Part shown: positions 22,601-34,640 of the stretch, in pieces
Position numbering within the stretch: position 1 is the stretch's first letter
Layout: every line of letters begins with the position of its first letter
Assembly: GCA_027405735.1 (NCBI GenBank)
Contig: JAPEHQ010000004.1
Location: forward strand, 1,488,001 to 1,552,000
Reading direction: 5' to 3'
DNA: 64,000 nucleotides
Source: Mucor racemosus
Taxonomy: Eukaryota; Mucoromycota; Mucoromycetes; Mucorales; Mucoraceae
The notes under the pieces: model-generated
What the model was told of the DNA's origin: nothing
Databases searched by the model: none
What the model saw: only the letters and a program-made list of their open reading frames with translations
Made by a program: the position numbers and the translations under genes

Positions 22601-23656
22601 GTGTGTATATCATCGTTTTCTTCTGATTTTTGAGTGTAGATGGCGAAAAATACATTGTTCTCGAGCCAAATGATAGTATCAACTGTATTACAAATTAGCA
22701 TTTGTTACTCATATACTTTTATAATATGCGACACCTACCAATTCGATTTGATTCTTCATCTTGGGGACCAACAGGAGGTGAAATTTCATCCTTTTGTGTA
22801 CCTTCTATATCATAAGTAAAAATTGATCCATTTGAAGAACCACATGCAATTTGTTTTCCTTTACGAGACCAACAAATACTATGAACATTATGCATAGTTG
22901 CAATCACACCATTGTTTCGGATCAATTCGCAACGATTCTCCTTTGTACAAATAGCAATAATATCAGGATAAGCCTCGGGGTTAGGTTGAATAATAGTTAT
23001 ATCACTACCAACAGCATAAGTCTGTGATGGTGTAGCAGCCTCTTTCTATAGAAATTGATTAATTCTACATGATGCATTTTCAATTGAATATCTGATACAC
23101 ATACTTGTTGGACAATATCTTGAACATTGTATGTCAAAAGTGTTCCACCGAGTACACTAACATACAATTGAAGTTGATCTGCTGATAAACTGACATGATT
23201 AACTTTTCCTTCCTTGACTTCAACTTGAATCAAATCATCAAATAAAACAACTTTTCCTTTTTTTGTTTGATAAACTGCTTTTCTCATCTTTTCACTTTGT
23301 CCAAGGCAAAAGCCTATATTGACAGTTAAATTACATAAAGTTTGAAATTGCACTTTTATATGTTTTACCATTTGCAGTGGCAGCTATGAAATAACCATAG
23401 TTGCTTGAACATGCCAACAACGAAATTTGATTCTCGGTTTGAACAACTTGTGCATCTGGAAGCTTTACTTTGACATCGGGTACAAGACTTTTTATGTCAA
23501 AAAACTATTGTTGTAAAAAAAAAATCAATTAGCATTTCTTTCTATCAAATCATGTGAATTGAATTTTACAGTTGCATCTTTTTGCTCTCCTTGTTGAAAT
23601 GTATCGTAAGTATCTTCATCGTTGTTCAAAGCACCGAATGGATTAGAATCTGTCAT
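19653..23656 (-). CDS. NUP159: FG-repeat nucleoporin of the cytoplasmic face (Nup159/Nup214 family)
   Basis: Nuclear pore component; in fungi Nup159 sits on the cytoplasmic filaments and helps mRNA export by anchoring the DEAD-box helicase Dbp5. Eight minus-strand exons: 23656-23570, 23504-23369, 23313-23105, 23045-22739, 22682-20383, 20324-20093, 20039-19829 and 19773-19653 (introns 53-65 nt), giving 1200 residues. The N-terminal 430 or so resemble a WD-like beta-propeller (ICWSRKGKQIACGSSNGSIF). Residues about 445-672 hold 20 FG dipeptides (FGSTSTFGQSSGFGQPAFGS type). An acidic Ser/Glu-rich stretch follows, then a run of KRIAEE hexamers at about 865-965 forming a charged helix. The last 190 residues are coiled-coil-like, as expected for docking to Nup82/Nsp1. 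Length fits the family. Nup214 is the animal equivalent. Confidence 0.9.
20530..20835 (-). repeat. In-frame 18-bp minisatellite coding KRIAEE repeats in NUP159
   Basis: Repeated 18-bp units translate to KRIAEE / KRLEEE / ERIAEE on the minus strand. A second 18-bp in-frame array at about 21440-21540 codes for FGTSS(A/T/P) units. Both are multiples of three, so unit gain or loss keeps the frame. Confidence 0.85.
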
Positions 23657-24394
23657 TTTTCGTCTTTTTATATGTAAACGCGATGTTTGCAGAACAGAAA
23701 AAAGAAAAAAAGTATTTCAAAATTCCCGCGTTTACATGATATTGGAGAGATGAATGATGGGGGGTGATTACTTCTCCGCTGTATGTAATCATGGTCAGTT
23801 TGACAAAACAGAAGCCTGAAACAAACTTGAATTATCATCAAATCAGAAATTAAATACTTTAATCATTAAAATTGATTCATTATACTAATGATATAATCGG
23901 TTTGAAGGAATTCAGGTCTTCAAAAGTATTTCATTCGGAATAAATAACCCTTTAAAAGTTTCTGATTTAATTGTTATTGTCAGATGAATATCAGCAAAAA
24001 AAAAAAATCACTACTGTACTACTTTTACAGTAAAACTTATTTATTTTGCAATGCTTTTTAACTTACTTAAGCATGAAAACGTTCTGTACACTCTTGATTG
24101 TTATATTGCTTACCATAATCAAATATATAAGATAACTTTTGTGCTGAAGTTCAGACCTAATTCACAATTTCTGACAGAACCATTTTTCTCCAATTCTTTA
24201 GGCCCACTTCTCAAAATGAGGGGTGGATGAGGGAATTTCAACTAATATTATGTCCATTTATTTACTATTTGATTTCAAACCCACTTTTTGCATATAAAGC
24301 AAATGAAATTTCTTGATTTATTCAACCAAGCTTCTTTTATACTTACCTAGCGATCCAGTTGAGATTAGGCTTTAATCCATTTCAGAACTTGCAC
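23657..24394. other. Intergenic region between NUP159 and the 12-kb repeat complex
   Basis: Upstream region of NUP159 leading into repeats. No gene, structured RNA or further repeat recognised. Confidence 0.5.
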
Positions 24395-25632
24395 AGCACA
24401 TTATGCTACCTATTCCTAAATTTATTTTATATCTCACGAAAGACTCAAAAACGCGTAAAATTCACTGCTTTTTCCTTGAAAACTGGGTCTCACTTTTCAT
24501 CCCTGCTCTACTTTTTTTTTCACTAAATAACGCCAAGAAAAAATTATATGCCAATGTACCTGAGATGTTCAATTTTAATCCAAAAACAAGTACACGGAAA
24601 TATCCTACTTTTTGCAGTTGGTATTAAGTTTTCAGTGCTAAGGTTTCAGATTTTTCACGCGTATTTCACTGCTAAAGGATTGAAAACTTTGAGGCTTCAT
24701 ATCTCTAGAAATAATTAAGTTATACTAACACTTTTTAATAATAAAACTTACTTTTTTTGAAGTGCTCTATAACATATGGAAGTATAAAAAAATTTTGAGC
24801 ACTTTTATTTTTTTCATTTTTTTGGGCATATCTATAGTAGGTTTCAAAATATTGGTTAAATTGAGCAACATTTTTTTTGCATTCATGTCATTAAGCTCGT
24901 TAAGCTCTCTTGGACCCAATTTAGAGTTTTTTAAAATATTGATTTTTCGTGGAGATATCCTCAAAAATGTGTACAAAAATATACATCCATTTCTGGTTTC
25001 CATTTTTTCCCTTATATACCCTCATCCCAAATTCTGAATCTGAAAAAAATTTGGACAAAAATCTTTTTTTCTCTACGAAAAATACAGTTAGAAGATTCCA
25101 CAATAGCTCAATCGATAGATACATTTTTTACGCATTATTTTCATTAATTATAATATAAACAAGCTTATAAAAAGTGATGTGTATCTTCAAAAAAATTCCA
25201 AAATTTCAATTGCATTTTACGCAAAATTTAATGTGGAATGTTTTTTTTGATTTTTGTTTAGGTGTATGCAGAATTTAAAACTCTACAAAAGCTACTTAAT
25301 ACTCTAGGTCAATTTACTTTGTAGATCGTGAGCCATTGAACAATTTTGTTTTTTGAATCATTTTTCGTTCATTTCAATAAATAAATTTTGGAGCCCAGCT
25401 ATCATCAGCTTTAAGCTGTAATGTGAATTATTATTTTGATTTTCTCGACGAAAAACCAATATTTTTTGCTAAAACAAAAAGTGCCGAGTAGCAATCAATT
25501 ATTAGACCTATCTTGTGAATACAGAAATTAAGCCCTGGATAATGAGTTTTAAGTTTTACAAAATAATATACTATTGTTTGATTGAAAAAACCATCAGTAA
25601 AACATGATATTTCTGTCTAATAAAACCACCTG
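24395..25632 (-). repeat. Dispersed repeat block A, copy 3 (inverted)
   Basis: Reverse-oriented copy of block A, about 1.24 kb. It joins block B directly at 25632-25636 (ACCACCTGTTTTGTCGTATA). This is the empty form of the junction that carries an LTR at 7821-8251. Together with the + copy at 35262-36460 it flanks about 9.6 kb as inverted repeats. Confidence 0.8.
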
Positions 25633-25635
25633 TTT

Positions 25636-26190
25636 TGTCGTATATTTTCATGTTTGATAAACAATACTTAAAAAAGAATACAATTAAAAGAGAATGAGTA
25701 ATGAATGATTTCTTCAACTGTATAATAAAAACAAGATATCGTTTATTTAGATATAAAAGTATGGTCTTTAATGTTGATTTGACGTTGAGATCCTGAGATG
25801 TAATTTAAGGCACTATTAAACCATTAGACCTGTTTGATAGTAATCTATGGATGGAAACGGATGAATCATAATTTAACCGTTCTTGCAGAGCTTATTATGA
25901 GTTGTCTTGTTTCAATGCTGCGCTAAATATGTTTGGGCATTGATTTAATAGCTACTTGATTGATTAACCGCTGGGATGAAATAATATGGTGTCATAATTG
26001 AGGTCCAAACGTTTTTTTTTAATTGCTGCTGGATATACTTAGTACGCTAGGAGTTACTTATTTATAATATCCGATATCAAGACTTTGTGGTTCAATTGTA
26101 TTTCGTAGTCAATAGATTGTAAGATGTATTATTGATACGGCAGAAGGTGATAACGTATGGTACTACTGTAATTGGTGGCATACAACAAAT
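25636..26190 (+). repeat. Dispersed repeat block B, copy 3
   Basis: Begins GTCGTATATTTTCATG and shares the ACAAGATATCGTTTATTTAG landmark at about 25730. It continues into a short tract with GGGCTCGACATCAATACTAC (about 26234-26253), which resembles a tract at 49850-49880, and then into block F. Confidence 0.8.
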
Positions 26191-26599
26191 TAGGGTTGTT
26201 GTCGAGCATAGCTTATTCTATTAAATTTGGCTGGTAAAACCGGGCTCGACATCAATACTACAAAAAATAAATCAATTTTTATAGGTCAAAAGTAAAGGTT
26301 TATTCAGTTCAAAACGGCTTGAAACAATTAAATCATCATGCTATTTTACATGATTTATCATCTCTTGCTCATTTAGTTGCTATATTGGCTTTTAAGATTT
26401 GGGTTATACTGCTAATAGATTCATCCGTCCATTAAAGTTAACTCCCCATTCTTCATTAACATATCTATAATAACGGTCCATCATTAGTTTATGGTTTGCA
26501 AAACTATTAAAAGGGGTCATCTAATCTCAAATTTATCTGATTAAACTACTGATGTTAAACTAGTAACATCAAATTAGTTGTGTTCACTCGCAATAAAGT

Positions 26600-27270
26600 A
26601 AGGCGTTTTAATTATCAAGTACGATGTTAGCATTTAATGTATTTCAGTTAAACTGAACAGATAGAGATATGGTTCATGCTGCAGAGATCTATGAATGTGT
26701 GAGACAGCTCTGATCTATTAACACAAAAAAATGATCCAAATTGTGATGCTTCTTCTTTGTCGACTTGTACGAGATTTTTCTGTGGCGATAACTGGTGGCT
26801 CAAGTGTAATTTAGGCATTTAAGTATCAAATGTATCAAATCAAGATGAAGTTGGCTGATTGATATAACGGATAATAAATGCAATGTCATTTATTATTGAA
26901 TGGGTGAATATAAATGTGTAAAGCAAAGTTTACGTTTTGTGAATGAAAGTACTAATAATTCTGATTAATATGAATAGGTTCAAAAAGCATAGTTAAGTGC
27001 GATCATTACTACTAAATCGCATAATTAGATATGCAGCAGACTCGAAGCATTTATTCTTTTTTTTTTTGGCAATGCTGGCAAATCATCGTTCAATATGACT
27101 GAATATTAATGAATCAGAGAAAATATAACTGGCAAAAAACTGATACCCAATGTAAATCGAGATCAAGATTGATAGAAGGTACATTCATTGTGTAGTGGAG
27201 ATCGCAACATTGTGATGGATAGAAATTACAAGACCAAGATGTTGTGTTTGCTTCAGGAGTTTTAAAAGGG
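26600..27270 (+). repeat. Block F, copy 1 (direct repeat of 31110-31775)
   Basis: About 660 bp nearly identical to 31110-31775 in the same orientation, for example GTGTAAAGCAAAGTTTACG and GGCAATGCTGGCAAATCATC. Only scattered single-base differences were noticed, so the duplication is recent or has been homogenised. No coding potential seen. Confidence 0.85.
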
Positions 27271-28016
27271 TTTAGTAAAAAAATGTTTCACCACACTTAC
27301 TATTTTAGTTTACGATTGTCAGCTGTAAAAAGATTTGTTTTCAAGTATAGCTACGATCAAAATTATGGTTATTAGACAAAACATTAGGTTATTCTTTCTT
27401 TTTTTGTTTCTATATCATTTGAAATTTTACCACTTTTCTGGAACATTTCGTGGGTTTGTAGCCAGTTCTAGCTTTTCATTGAGTAGATAATAAATATTAT
27501 TGCCTTAGATTTGATCTGGTAATCAAGAAATAAGTCTAACAATACAGTAGTACAGTAGTGATAAATAATGATATTTGATCTTAGAATGCAGTTAAATAAA
27601 AATATCATCAGTCTCTAATATAGGCTCTTACCTATATTTAAAACATTAGTCCCTTATATATGTTAGCATGCGTATTCAGATAAAAGAAAAAAATACCAAC
27701 TTGATAGTCTGATATACCTTATCAAACAGTGAATAATATCCTTAGAATTTGGAAGAATATGAAAACAAAAAGAGAGAAACAACTCACATAGAAAAGGATG
27801 ATTTTCAAGGCTTTACATTATTTAGCGCAATTAAAACCTTGCTAAATTGCTCATTTCAGCCAATGTAAAAGCAGTATTACAGCGCATGAACCATAAACTA
27901 CTAAGCAAAATAGGCCATATCTGTAGTAATCATAGAAACATACATTTTTCTACCAGAAAAACTGTCTGTCATACAGTATCATACATTCATTAAAAAATTG
28001 CAAAAACGAGCCCGTA

Positions 28017-28917
28017 ACGTGCCACCAGCTTTAAATCTGTGTAAACTTTAATTTTGTTTCAATTTTTATTTATTTTGGAACTCCGTCATTTCAATATATA
28101 TATTTTTTTTGGAGGCATCTCATGGCAGATAATGTAGCTCATTTGTTATTTGAGAGATTGAGAAGTATAATAAGTTTAAACAAACATTTTATTTTTATAA
28201 CAAATCTTTAGGAATTCTAAATTTTCTGTGAGATAAATATTTTTTTTGACAAATTTCTTAACTTCTTGGACAACTTCTCTACATTTGCTATAAGCTTCGA
28301 TGTAGTCCATCGACCTTCTGAAATAATGTCTGATTTGAGTCAGGTTACCAGAGGTATCCAGAAAAGAATGGATGTTTTTCTCCAGAGACTTGAATGTATA
28401 GTCACATCGCAAACGAGCTTCCCTCTTGGCAGCACCACAGTACATTTTGATCCAATTGCATTCGCAATGGTACTTTGGGTATCAGTAAAATGATTTTATA
28501 ATAAAAATAACTATTAAAGTCATAATAATTGTTCATAAAGGTTTAAATAATGATTGTTATGGCTCTGATTTATTATATCTTTATTTTTCGGAAAGTTGAT
28601 AGCGAAAATGCTGATTTCACGCATTGCTTACGTAAGCTGGGTTTAAGGTAAGGAGGTTATGTGTCACAGAGTATCCTTGTTTCAAAAGTTACCCTCACCT
28701 AAGAGCACACAGCTTAAATTTTGAAATACCGTCTATTTTCAAGGGCTATCAACAGAATGATTTTATAGTAAAATTAAGTATTCGAGCCATAACAATTGTT
28801 TACAAAGGTTTAAATAATGATTGTTATGGATTTTTTTTATTGTATCGTTAGTTTTGGGTGAGTTGATAGCTCTTAAAAAAAGTTAAAATTTGTGCAGGTT
28901 TAAAGCTGGTGGCACGT
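28017..28917 (-). mobile_element. Tc1/mariner-type deletion derivative with TA duplication
   Basis: Inverted ends ACGTGCCACCAGCTTTAAA and TTTAAAGCTGGTGGCACGT enclose 901 bp, flanked by TA on each side (28015-28016 and 28918-28919). The empty site is present in other copies of the same repeat, for example GACCGTAGAGCGACGCC at 47250. It has a minus-strand frame of 89 codons (28176-28445), and two related segments of about 120 bp (28487-28610 and 28757-28880) lie inside. A full transposase is not present. Confidence 0.85.
28176..28445 (-). pseudogene. Remnant open frame inside the mariner-type element, probable transposase tail
   Basis: 89 codons, including RHYFRRSMDYIEAYSKCREV, followed by a basic C-terminus. 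It sits about 160 bp from one inverted end, where the 3' end of a transposase would lie. No DDE/D triad is visible, so only a C-terminal part would remain. The transposase assignment rests mainly on position; the sequence itself is not recognised with confidence. Confidence 0.4.
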
Positions 28918-29692
28918 TAGAGCGACGCCGTAATGGAGCATAGCAAGATTGAACGGCTAAGTCTCTTATACTATGGTATATCTAAGTTTTAAATAAAAAA
29001 GCATTTTTTTTTTTTACTTTTCTTATATTTACCTATGTGCGATCTGAAAATTCAGACTTTGTAGCGGACATTTTCGGGATTCATTTCATCCTTACCAACA
29101 CTCATGATTTTTATCAAAAAACAGAAAAATCAAATTTTGATACCAAAATCAACGTTTAAATATACTACATTGTGAGAGAAAATTGTAGTCATAGCTAATA
29201 TACATTTTATAAAAGCTTAATATTAAATGTTAAATAATGAAACGTAGCATTTTTGGCCCAAAAACGGTTTTTTGATTAAAGAATTTTCATGTAATATTTT
29301 GCAATAAAAATGTTTATTATTTTTTATTGAGCAAATAGAGAGCTAAATTCTGCATATGTGTATATTTTTTGTTTCTATAATTGGTAGTATAATTAACTCT
29401 AGATTTGCAAAACCAGAAAAAAAATTAAAAAATGTCAAAATCGATGATCTGGACAAGAATAATTTTTGAAATTAATATTCCGCTTATAAGCCTTGTAAGT
29501 CTTAAAAATAAGAGGTTTTATAATACTCGAGGAATTTTTTAAGAATTTACGATGCTGTACCCACTTGATTCAAGCTTATTACTGTTAATCTTTATACATG
29601 TTAATATTGTGTGGTAGTTTATTTGATGATAATATAGCATTACTTTAATAATTATTGCGTTAGAGGTAATTTACATTGAGTTTTAGTCTTAC

Positions 29693-29854
29693 CTCCTCTC
29701 CAATATCATAAACATAAGCATGGCCATCACTGGAACCTATTGCCGCCTTTTTATCCTCAATGTCCCAAGCTAATTTATTCGATGCTTTACCAGAACCAAT
29801 TTAAGTGCTTACAAATTGTTCCTCAGTATTTGCATTCAAATTCCATAAATTAAA
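29693..29854 (-). pseudogene. Captured dynein intermediate-chain-like fragment, copy b
   Basis: Reverse-strand translation matches copy c (32041-32205), including WNLNANTEEQ, the shared TAA stop, and SSDGHAYVYDIGE. It lies inside the left palindrome arm. Confidence 0.6.
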
Positions 29855-30294
29855 TTAACTGATTTCATCTACTACAGTAGTACAGTAGTATCAAATGCAT
29901 CATCAGCGCGCTTTATGATAAATGTCAATCTAAATTTAAAAATATCCCACTGTCATTGTTGTTATACAGTAATAAGCTATGAAAAGCTTGATTTTTAATA
30001 ATACAGCAATTAAATAAAACAAGCAAGATGATACTAATAATAGCATACACTACGGCCGAACTATGCTTTCCATGGGCATAGTGATCTGCACAGATGGGCA
30101 GAATAAACACTTTTGTGCAAATCAGGCAGCCCAGATGAGCAGAGCAATTACATCAAAACAATTTAGTCAATTTACTAAAGTATATCAATCACAATATAAT
30201 TAATAACGAACATAATTTGAATGTTTTTTAAAGCAGATATGAGTTACTCTGATTCAACAGAATTGTCTTATTGACGAGGAAATACAGTATTCAT

Positions 30295-30832
30295 GTCGTA
30301 TATTTTCAGGATTGATAAATAATACTTAAAAAAGAATATAATTATAAAAGAATGAGTAATGAATCAGTTCTTCAACTGTATAATAAAAACAAGATATCGT
30401 TTATTTAGATGTAAAAGTATGGCCTTTTATATTGATTTGACATTGAGATCCTGAGATGTAATTTAAGGCACTATTAAACCATTAGATCTGTTTGATAGTA
30501 ATCTATGGATTGAAATGGATCAATCATAATTTAACCGTTCTTGCAGAGCTTGTGAGTTGCCTTGTTTCAATGCTGCGCTAAAGTTTTTTGGATGTTGATT
30601 TGATAGCTACTTGATTGATTAACCGCTGGGATGAAATAATATGGTGTCATAATTGAGGTCTAAGCGTTCTTGGTAATTACTGGATTAAACTTGGCACGCT
30701 AGGAGTTTTTTATATCCGATATCAAGACTTTCACTTCAATACATGTCGTAGTCAATAGATTGTAAGATGTATTGATACTGTAGAAGGTGATAATGTATGA
30801 TACTAGTAGGTGGAATACAATAATTCAGTTCA
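30295..30832 (+). repeat. Dispersed repeat block B, copy 4
   Basis: Begins GTCGTATATTTTCAGGATTG and is the closest relative of the copy at 3494-4030. It is followed by block F. Confidence 0.8.
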
Positions 30833-31109
30833 AAACACTTGAAACAATAAATTATGTTAATTTCATAGTTTAGTCATCTCTTGCTCATTCAATTGCTATA
30901 TTTATTTTAATATTTCGTTTATATTGCTAATCAACTCGTTCATCTATTATTATAGCTAACCTACCATCCTTAATATAATTACAGCTTATCCATAATAACG
31001 GTCCATTATTAGCTCATGTTATGCAAACCTATTAAAAGGGGTTATCTAATCTCAAATTTATGTCTTTATCTGATTACGCTGCTGATGCTAAACTAGTAAC
31101 ATCAAATTA

Positions 31110-31775
31110 GTTGTGTTGACTCGCAATAAAGTAAGGCGTTTTATCAAGTACGATGTTAACGTTTAATGTATTTCAGTTAAACTGAACAAATAGAGATATG
31201 GTTCATGCTGCAGAGATCTATGAATGTGTGAGAGAGCTCTGATCTATGAACACAAAAAAATGATCCAAACTGTGATGCTTCTTCTTTGTCGACTTGTACG
31301 AGATTTTTCTGTGGCGATAACTGGTGGCTCAAGTGTAATTTAGGCATTTAAGTATCAAATGTATCAAATCAAGATGAAGTTGGCTGATTGATATAACGGA
31401 TAATAAATGCAATGTCATTTATTATTGAATGGGTGAATATAAATGTGTAAAGCAAAGTTTACGTTTTGTGAATGAAAGTACTAATAATTCTGATTAATAT
31501 GAATAGGTTCAAAAAGCATAGTTAAGTGCGATCATTACTACTAAATCGCATAATTAGATATGCAGCAGACTCGAAGCATTTATTCTTTTTTTTTTTGGCA
31601 ATGCTGGCAAATCATCGTTCAATATGACTGAATATTAATGAATCAGAGAAAATATAACTGGCAAAAAACTGATACCCAATGTACATCGAGATCAATATTG
31701 ATAGAAGGTACATTCATTGTGTAGTGGAGATCGCAACATTGTGATGGGTAGAAATTACAAGACCAAGACGTTGTG
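31110..31775 (+). repeat. Block F, copy 2
   Basis: Direct repeat partner of 26600-27270, nearly identical throughout. It is followed by a short unshared tract and then the right palindrome arm. Confidence 0.85.
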
Positions 31776-32040
31776 TTTGCTTCAGGATTTTTAAACGGGT
31801 TTAAAAGAATACTTCATCAAACTTACTTAGATCTTAAAAAATACTCACCATATGCTATTAGTATCATCTTGCTTGTTTTATTTAATTGCTGTATTATTAA
31901 AAATCAAGCTTTTCATAGCTTATTACTGTATAACAACAATGACAGTGGGATATTTTTAAATTTAGATTGACATTTATCATAAAGCGCGCTGATGATGCAT
32001 TTGATACTACTGTACTACTGTAGTAGATGAAATCAGTTAA

Positions 32041-32205
32041 TTTAATTTATGGAATTTGAATGCAAATACTGAGGAACAATTTGTAAGCACTTAAATTGGT
32101 TCTGGTAAAGCATCGAATAAATTAGCTTGGGACATTGAGGATAAAAAGGCGGCAATAGGTTCCAGTGATGGCCATGCTTATGTTTATGATATTGGAGAGG
32201 AGGTA
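32041..32205 (+). pseudogene. Captured dynein intermediate-chain-like fragment, copy c
   Basis: The single frame reads FNLWNLNANTEEQFVST, a stop, then IGSGKASNKLAWDIEDKK and AAIGSSDGHAYVYDIGEE. The pattern LWNLN...LN(K/R)(L/V)xW...(V/I)G(S/D)S(D/E)GxxxxYD(V/I)GE is that of the last WD40 repeat of cytoplasmic dynein intermediate chains. A GTAAG-type donor follows. The same TAA occurs at the same place in three copies, so it predates amplification. It is not an expressed gene here. Confidence 0.6.
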
Positions 32206-33642
32206 AGACTAAAACTCAATGTAAATTACCTCTAACGCAATAATTATTAAAGTAATGCTATATTATCATCAAATAAACTACCACACAATATTAACATGTA
32301 TAAAGATTAACAGTAATAAGCTTGAATCAAGTGGGTACAGCATCGTAAATTCTTAAAAAATTCCTCGAGTATTATAAAACCTCTTATTTTTAAGACTTAC
32401 AAGGCTTATAAGCGGAATATTAATTTCAAAAATTATTCTTGTCCAGATCATCGATTTTGACATTTTTTAATTTTTTTTCTGGTTTTGCAAATCTAGAGTT
32501 AATTATACTACCAATTATAGAAACAAAAAATATACACATATGCAGAATTTAGCTCTCTATTTGCTCAATAAAAAATAATAAACATTTTTATTGCAAAATA
32601 TTACATGAAAATTCTTTAATCAAAAAACCGTTTTTGGGCCAAAAATGCTACGTTTCATTATTTAACATTTAATATTAAGCTTTTATAAAATGTATATTAG
32701 CTATGACTACAATTTTCTCTCACAATGTAGTATATTTAAACGTTGATTTTGGTATCAAAATTTGATTTTTCTGTTTTTTGATAAAAATCATGAGTGTTGG
32801 TAAGGATGAAATGAATCCCGAAAATGTCCGCTACAAAGTCTGAATTTTCAGATCGCACATAGGTAAATATAAGAAAAGTAAAAAAAAAAAATGCTTTTTT
32901 ATTTAAAACTTAGATATACCATAGTATAAGAGACTTAGCCGTTCAATCTTGCTATGCTCCATTACGGCGTCGCTCTACGGGCTCGTTTTTGCAATTTTTT
33001 AATGAATGTATGATACTGTATGACAGACAGTTTTTCTGGTAGAAAAATGTATGTTTCTATGATTACTACAGATATGGCCTATTTTGCTTAGTAGTTTATG
33101 GTTCATGCGCTGTAATACTGCTTTTACATTGGCTGAAATGAGCAATTTAGCAAGGTTTTAATTGCGCTAAATAATGTAAAGCCTTGAAAATCATCCTTTT
33201 CTATGTGAGTTGTTTCTCTCTTTTTGTTTTCATATTCTTCCAAATTCTAAGGATATTATTCACTGTTTGATAAGGTATATCAGACTATCAAGTTGGTATT
33301 TTTTTCTTTTATCTGAATACGCATGCTAACATATATAAGGGACTAATGTTTTAAATATAGGTAAGAGCCTATATTAGAGACTGATGATATTTTTATTTAA
33401 CTGCATTCTAAGATCAAATATCATTATTTATCACTACTGTACTACTGTATTGTTAGACTTATTTCTTGATTACCAGATCAAATCTAAGGCAATAATATTT
33501 ATTATCTACTCAATGAAAAGCTAGAACTGGCTACAAACCCACGAAATGTTCCAGAAAAGTGGTAAAATTTCAAATGATATAGAAACAAAAAAAGAAAGAA
33601 TAATCTAATGTTTTATTTAATAACCATAGTTTTGATCGTAGC

Positions 33643-33959
33643 TGATCTATCAGAATTACAACATTCGATATATAGAAGATCTCCGACAAATCTAGCAGAT
33701 CTTATCTATCCAGAATCTGGTTCCTGTCACCCAGGAACTAATAATGAAACACAACTTATATATAGCAATATTACCACTGAGGCATAACATGTTATATTCA
33801 TGCACATTAATAATAATATCTATTGTCATATTTAATGGATCTCTCTCCATTAGATCTTATCACACAATCTCAATAACTATATAAACCCATATTTAATTAT
33901 TCATTCTAATAAACGGTACTTTTTACGTTGATTTTAATTTACAAAGTCTCGATAAATCA
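33643..33959 (+). mobile_element. Solo LTR with perfect 5-bp target duplication (family 2)
   Basis: Begins TGATCTATCAGAATT and ends CTCGATAAATCA, with GTAGC on both sides (33638-33642 and 33960-33964). The uninterrupted site GATCGTAGCTATACTTG is present at about 6168-6184 and, inverted, at about 27339-27355. It contains CTATATAAACCC as a TATA-like element. 317 bp, no internal genes. Confidence 0.9.
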
Positions 33960-34640
33960 GTAGCTATACTTGAAAACAAATCTTTTTACAAAAGCTGATT
34001 TCAATCGTAAACTAAAATAGTAAGTGTAAAGAAGGTTAATTTGTTTAAATGTTATGTGTGATAAAGCAACATATATAATCTTGGATTTAGCTTGCTTATA
34101 ATATAAATTTGAGCAGTAAGTGTTATTTAAGTTTATGCCCGAGAAAAAACCATTCTTGCTGTAAACATTATAGCTATATACATATTTACAAATGATAATA
34201 ATCGTGAATATATTGGTTCTTGCATGTATTATTGCTCTATATCAACAACGTATTGAATTGTATTGTCTATAATTTATATTAATAAAAACAAATGTAATTT
34301 AAAAACACATTCCAGTAAAAAAATGCAATGGAATTTTGAGAACCGCACGATGCTCATGTACAAACAAGTTTGTGCCCATACGATCAGCCCATTATGCTCA
34401 TGGTCAGATTTTATTATTATGCACACATGGGATTAGTGTTATGCACACGGACAAAATATATAATTCTGCATATACAGGGTTGTTAGCGTTGTGCTCGCGT
34501 GCAGTTTCTTTTGTTTTGCCCATGTGCATATTGTTATCTTCTTAATCATATTCAATGGGCACAGCATCTTAGGCTATAGTGTGCAGCCCACCACCTTGGC
34601 ACAACAAAATCATCTTGTGAAGCACACGTCGGCCGTAGTG

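Larger units (their letters stand above)
27292..30047 (-). repeat. Left arm of a large palindrome (blocks E and D inverted)
   Basis: This arm is the near-identical reverse complement of 31856-34030 once the mariner insertion (28017-28917) is removed from this side and the LTR (33643-33959) from the other. The arm ends abruptly at 30047, where a CACTA-like end begins. The spacer between the arms is about 1.8 kb. Confidence 0.85.
31856..34030 (+). repeat. Right arm of the large palindrome (blocks D and E)
   Basis: Reverse complement of 27292-30047, for example ATCATCTTGCTTGTTTTATT at about 31863 against its inverse at about 30016. It is interrupted by the solo LTR at 33643-33959. Confidence 0.85.
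30048..34640 (+). mobile_element. CACTA-like (EnSpm) non-autonomous element, copy 2
   Basis: Left end CACTACGGCCGAACTATGC and right end GTCGGCCGTAGTG are inverted, with subterminal TGCACA/TGCCCA words inside both (30060-30135 and 34350-34630). Inside are blocks B, F, the right palindrome arm and a solo LTR. The order parallels the element at 2930-6911, which lacks block F. The flanks are ATA and TTA, so a clean 3-bp duplication is not shown. No transposase is encoded. Confidence 0.5.

Noticed and set aside
29925..31970. Identical 40-residue peptides encoded at both places as a duplicated small gene
   Set aside because: They are the two arms of the palindrome read in the same short open frame, with no other coding evidence.
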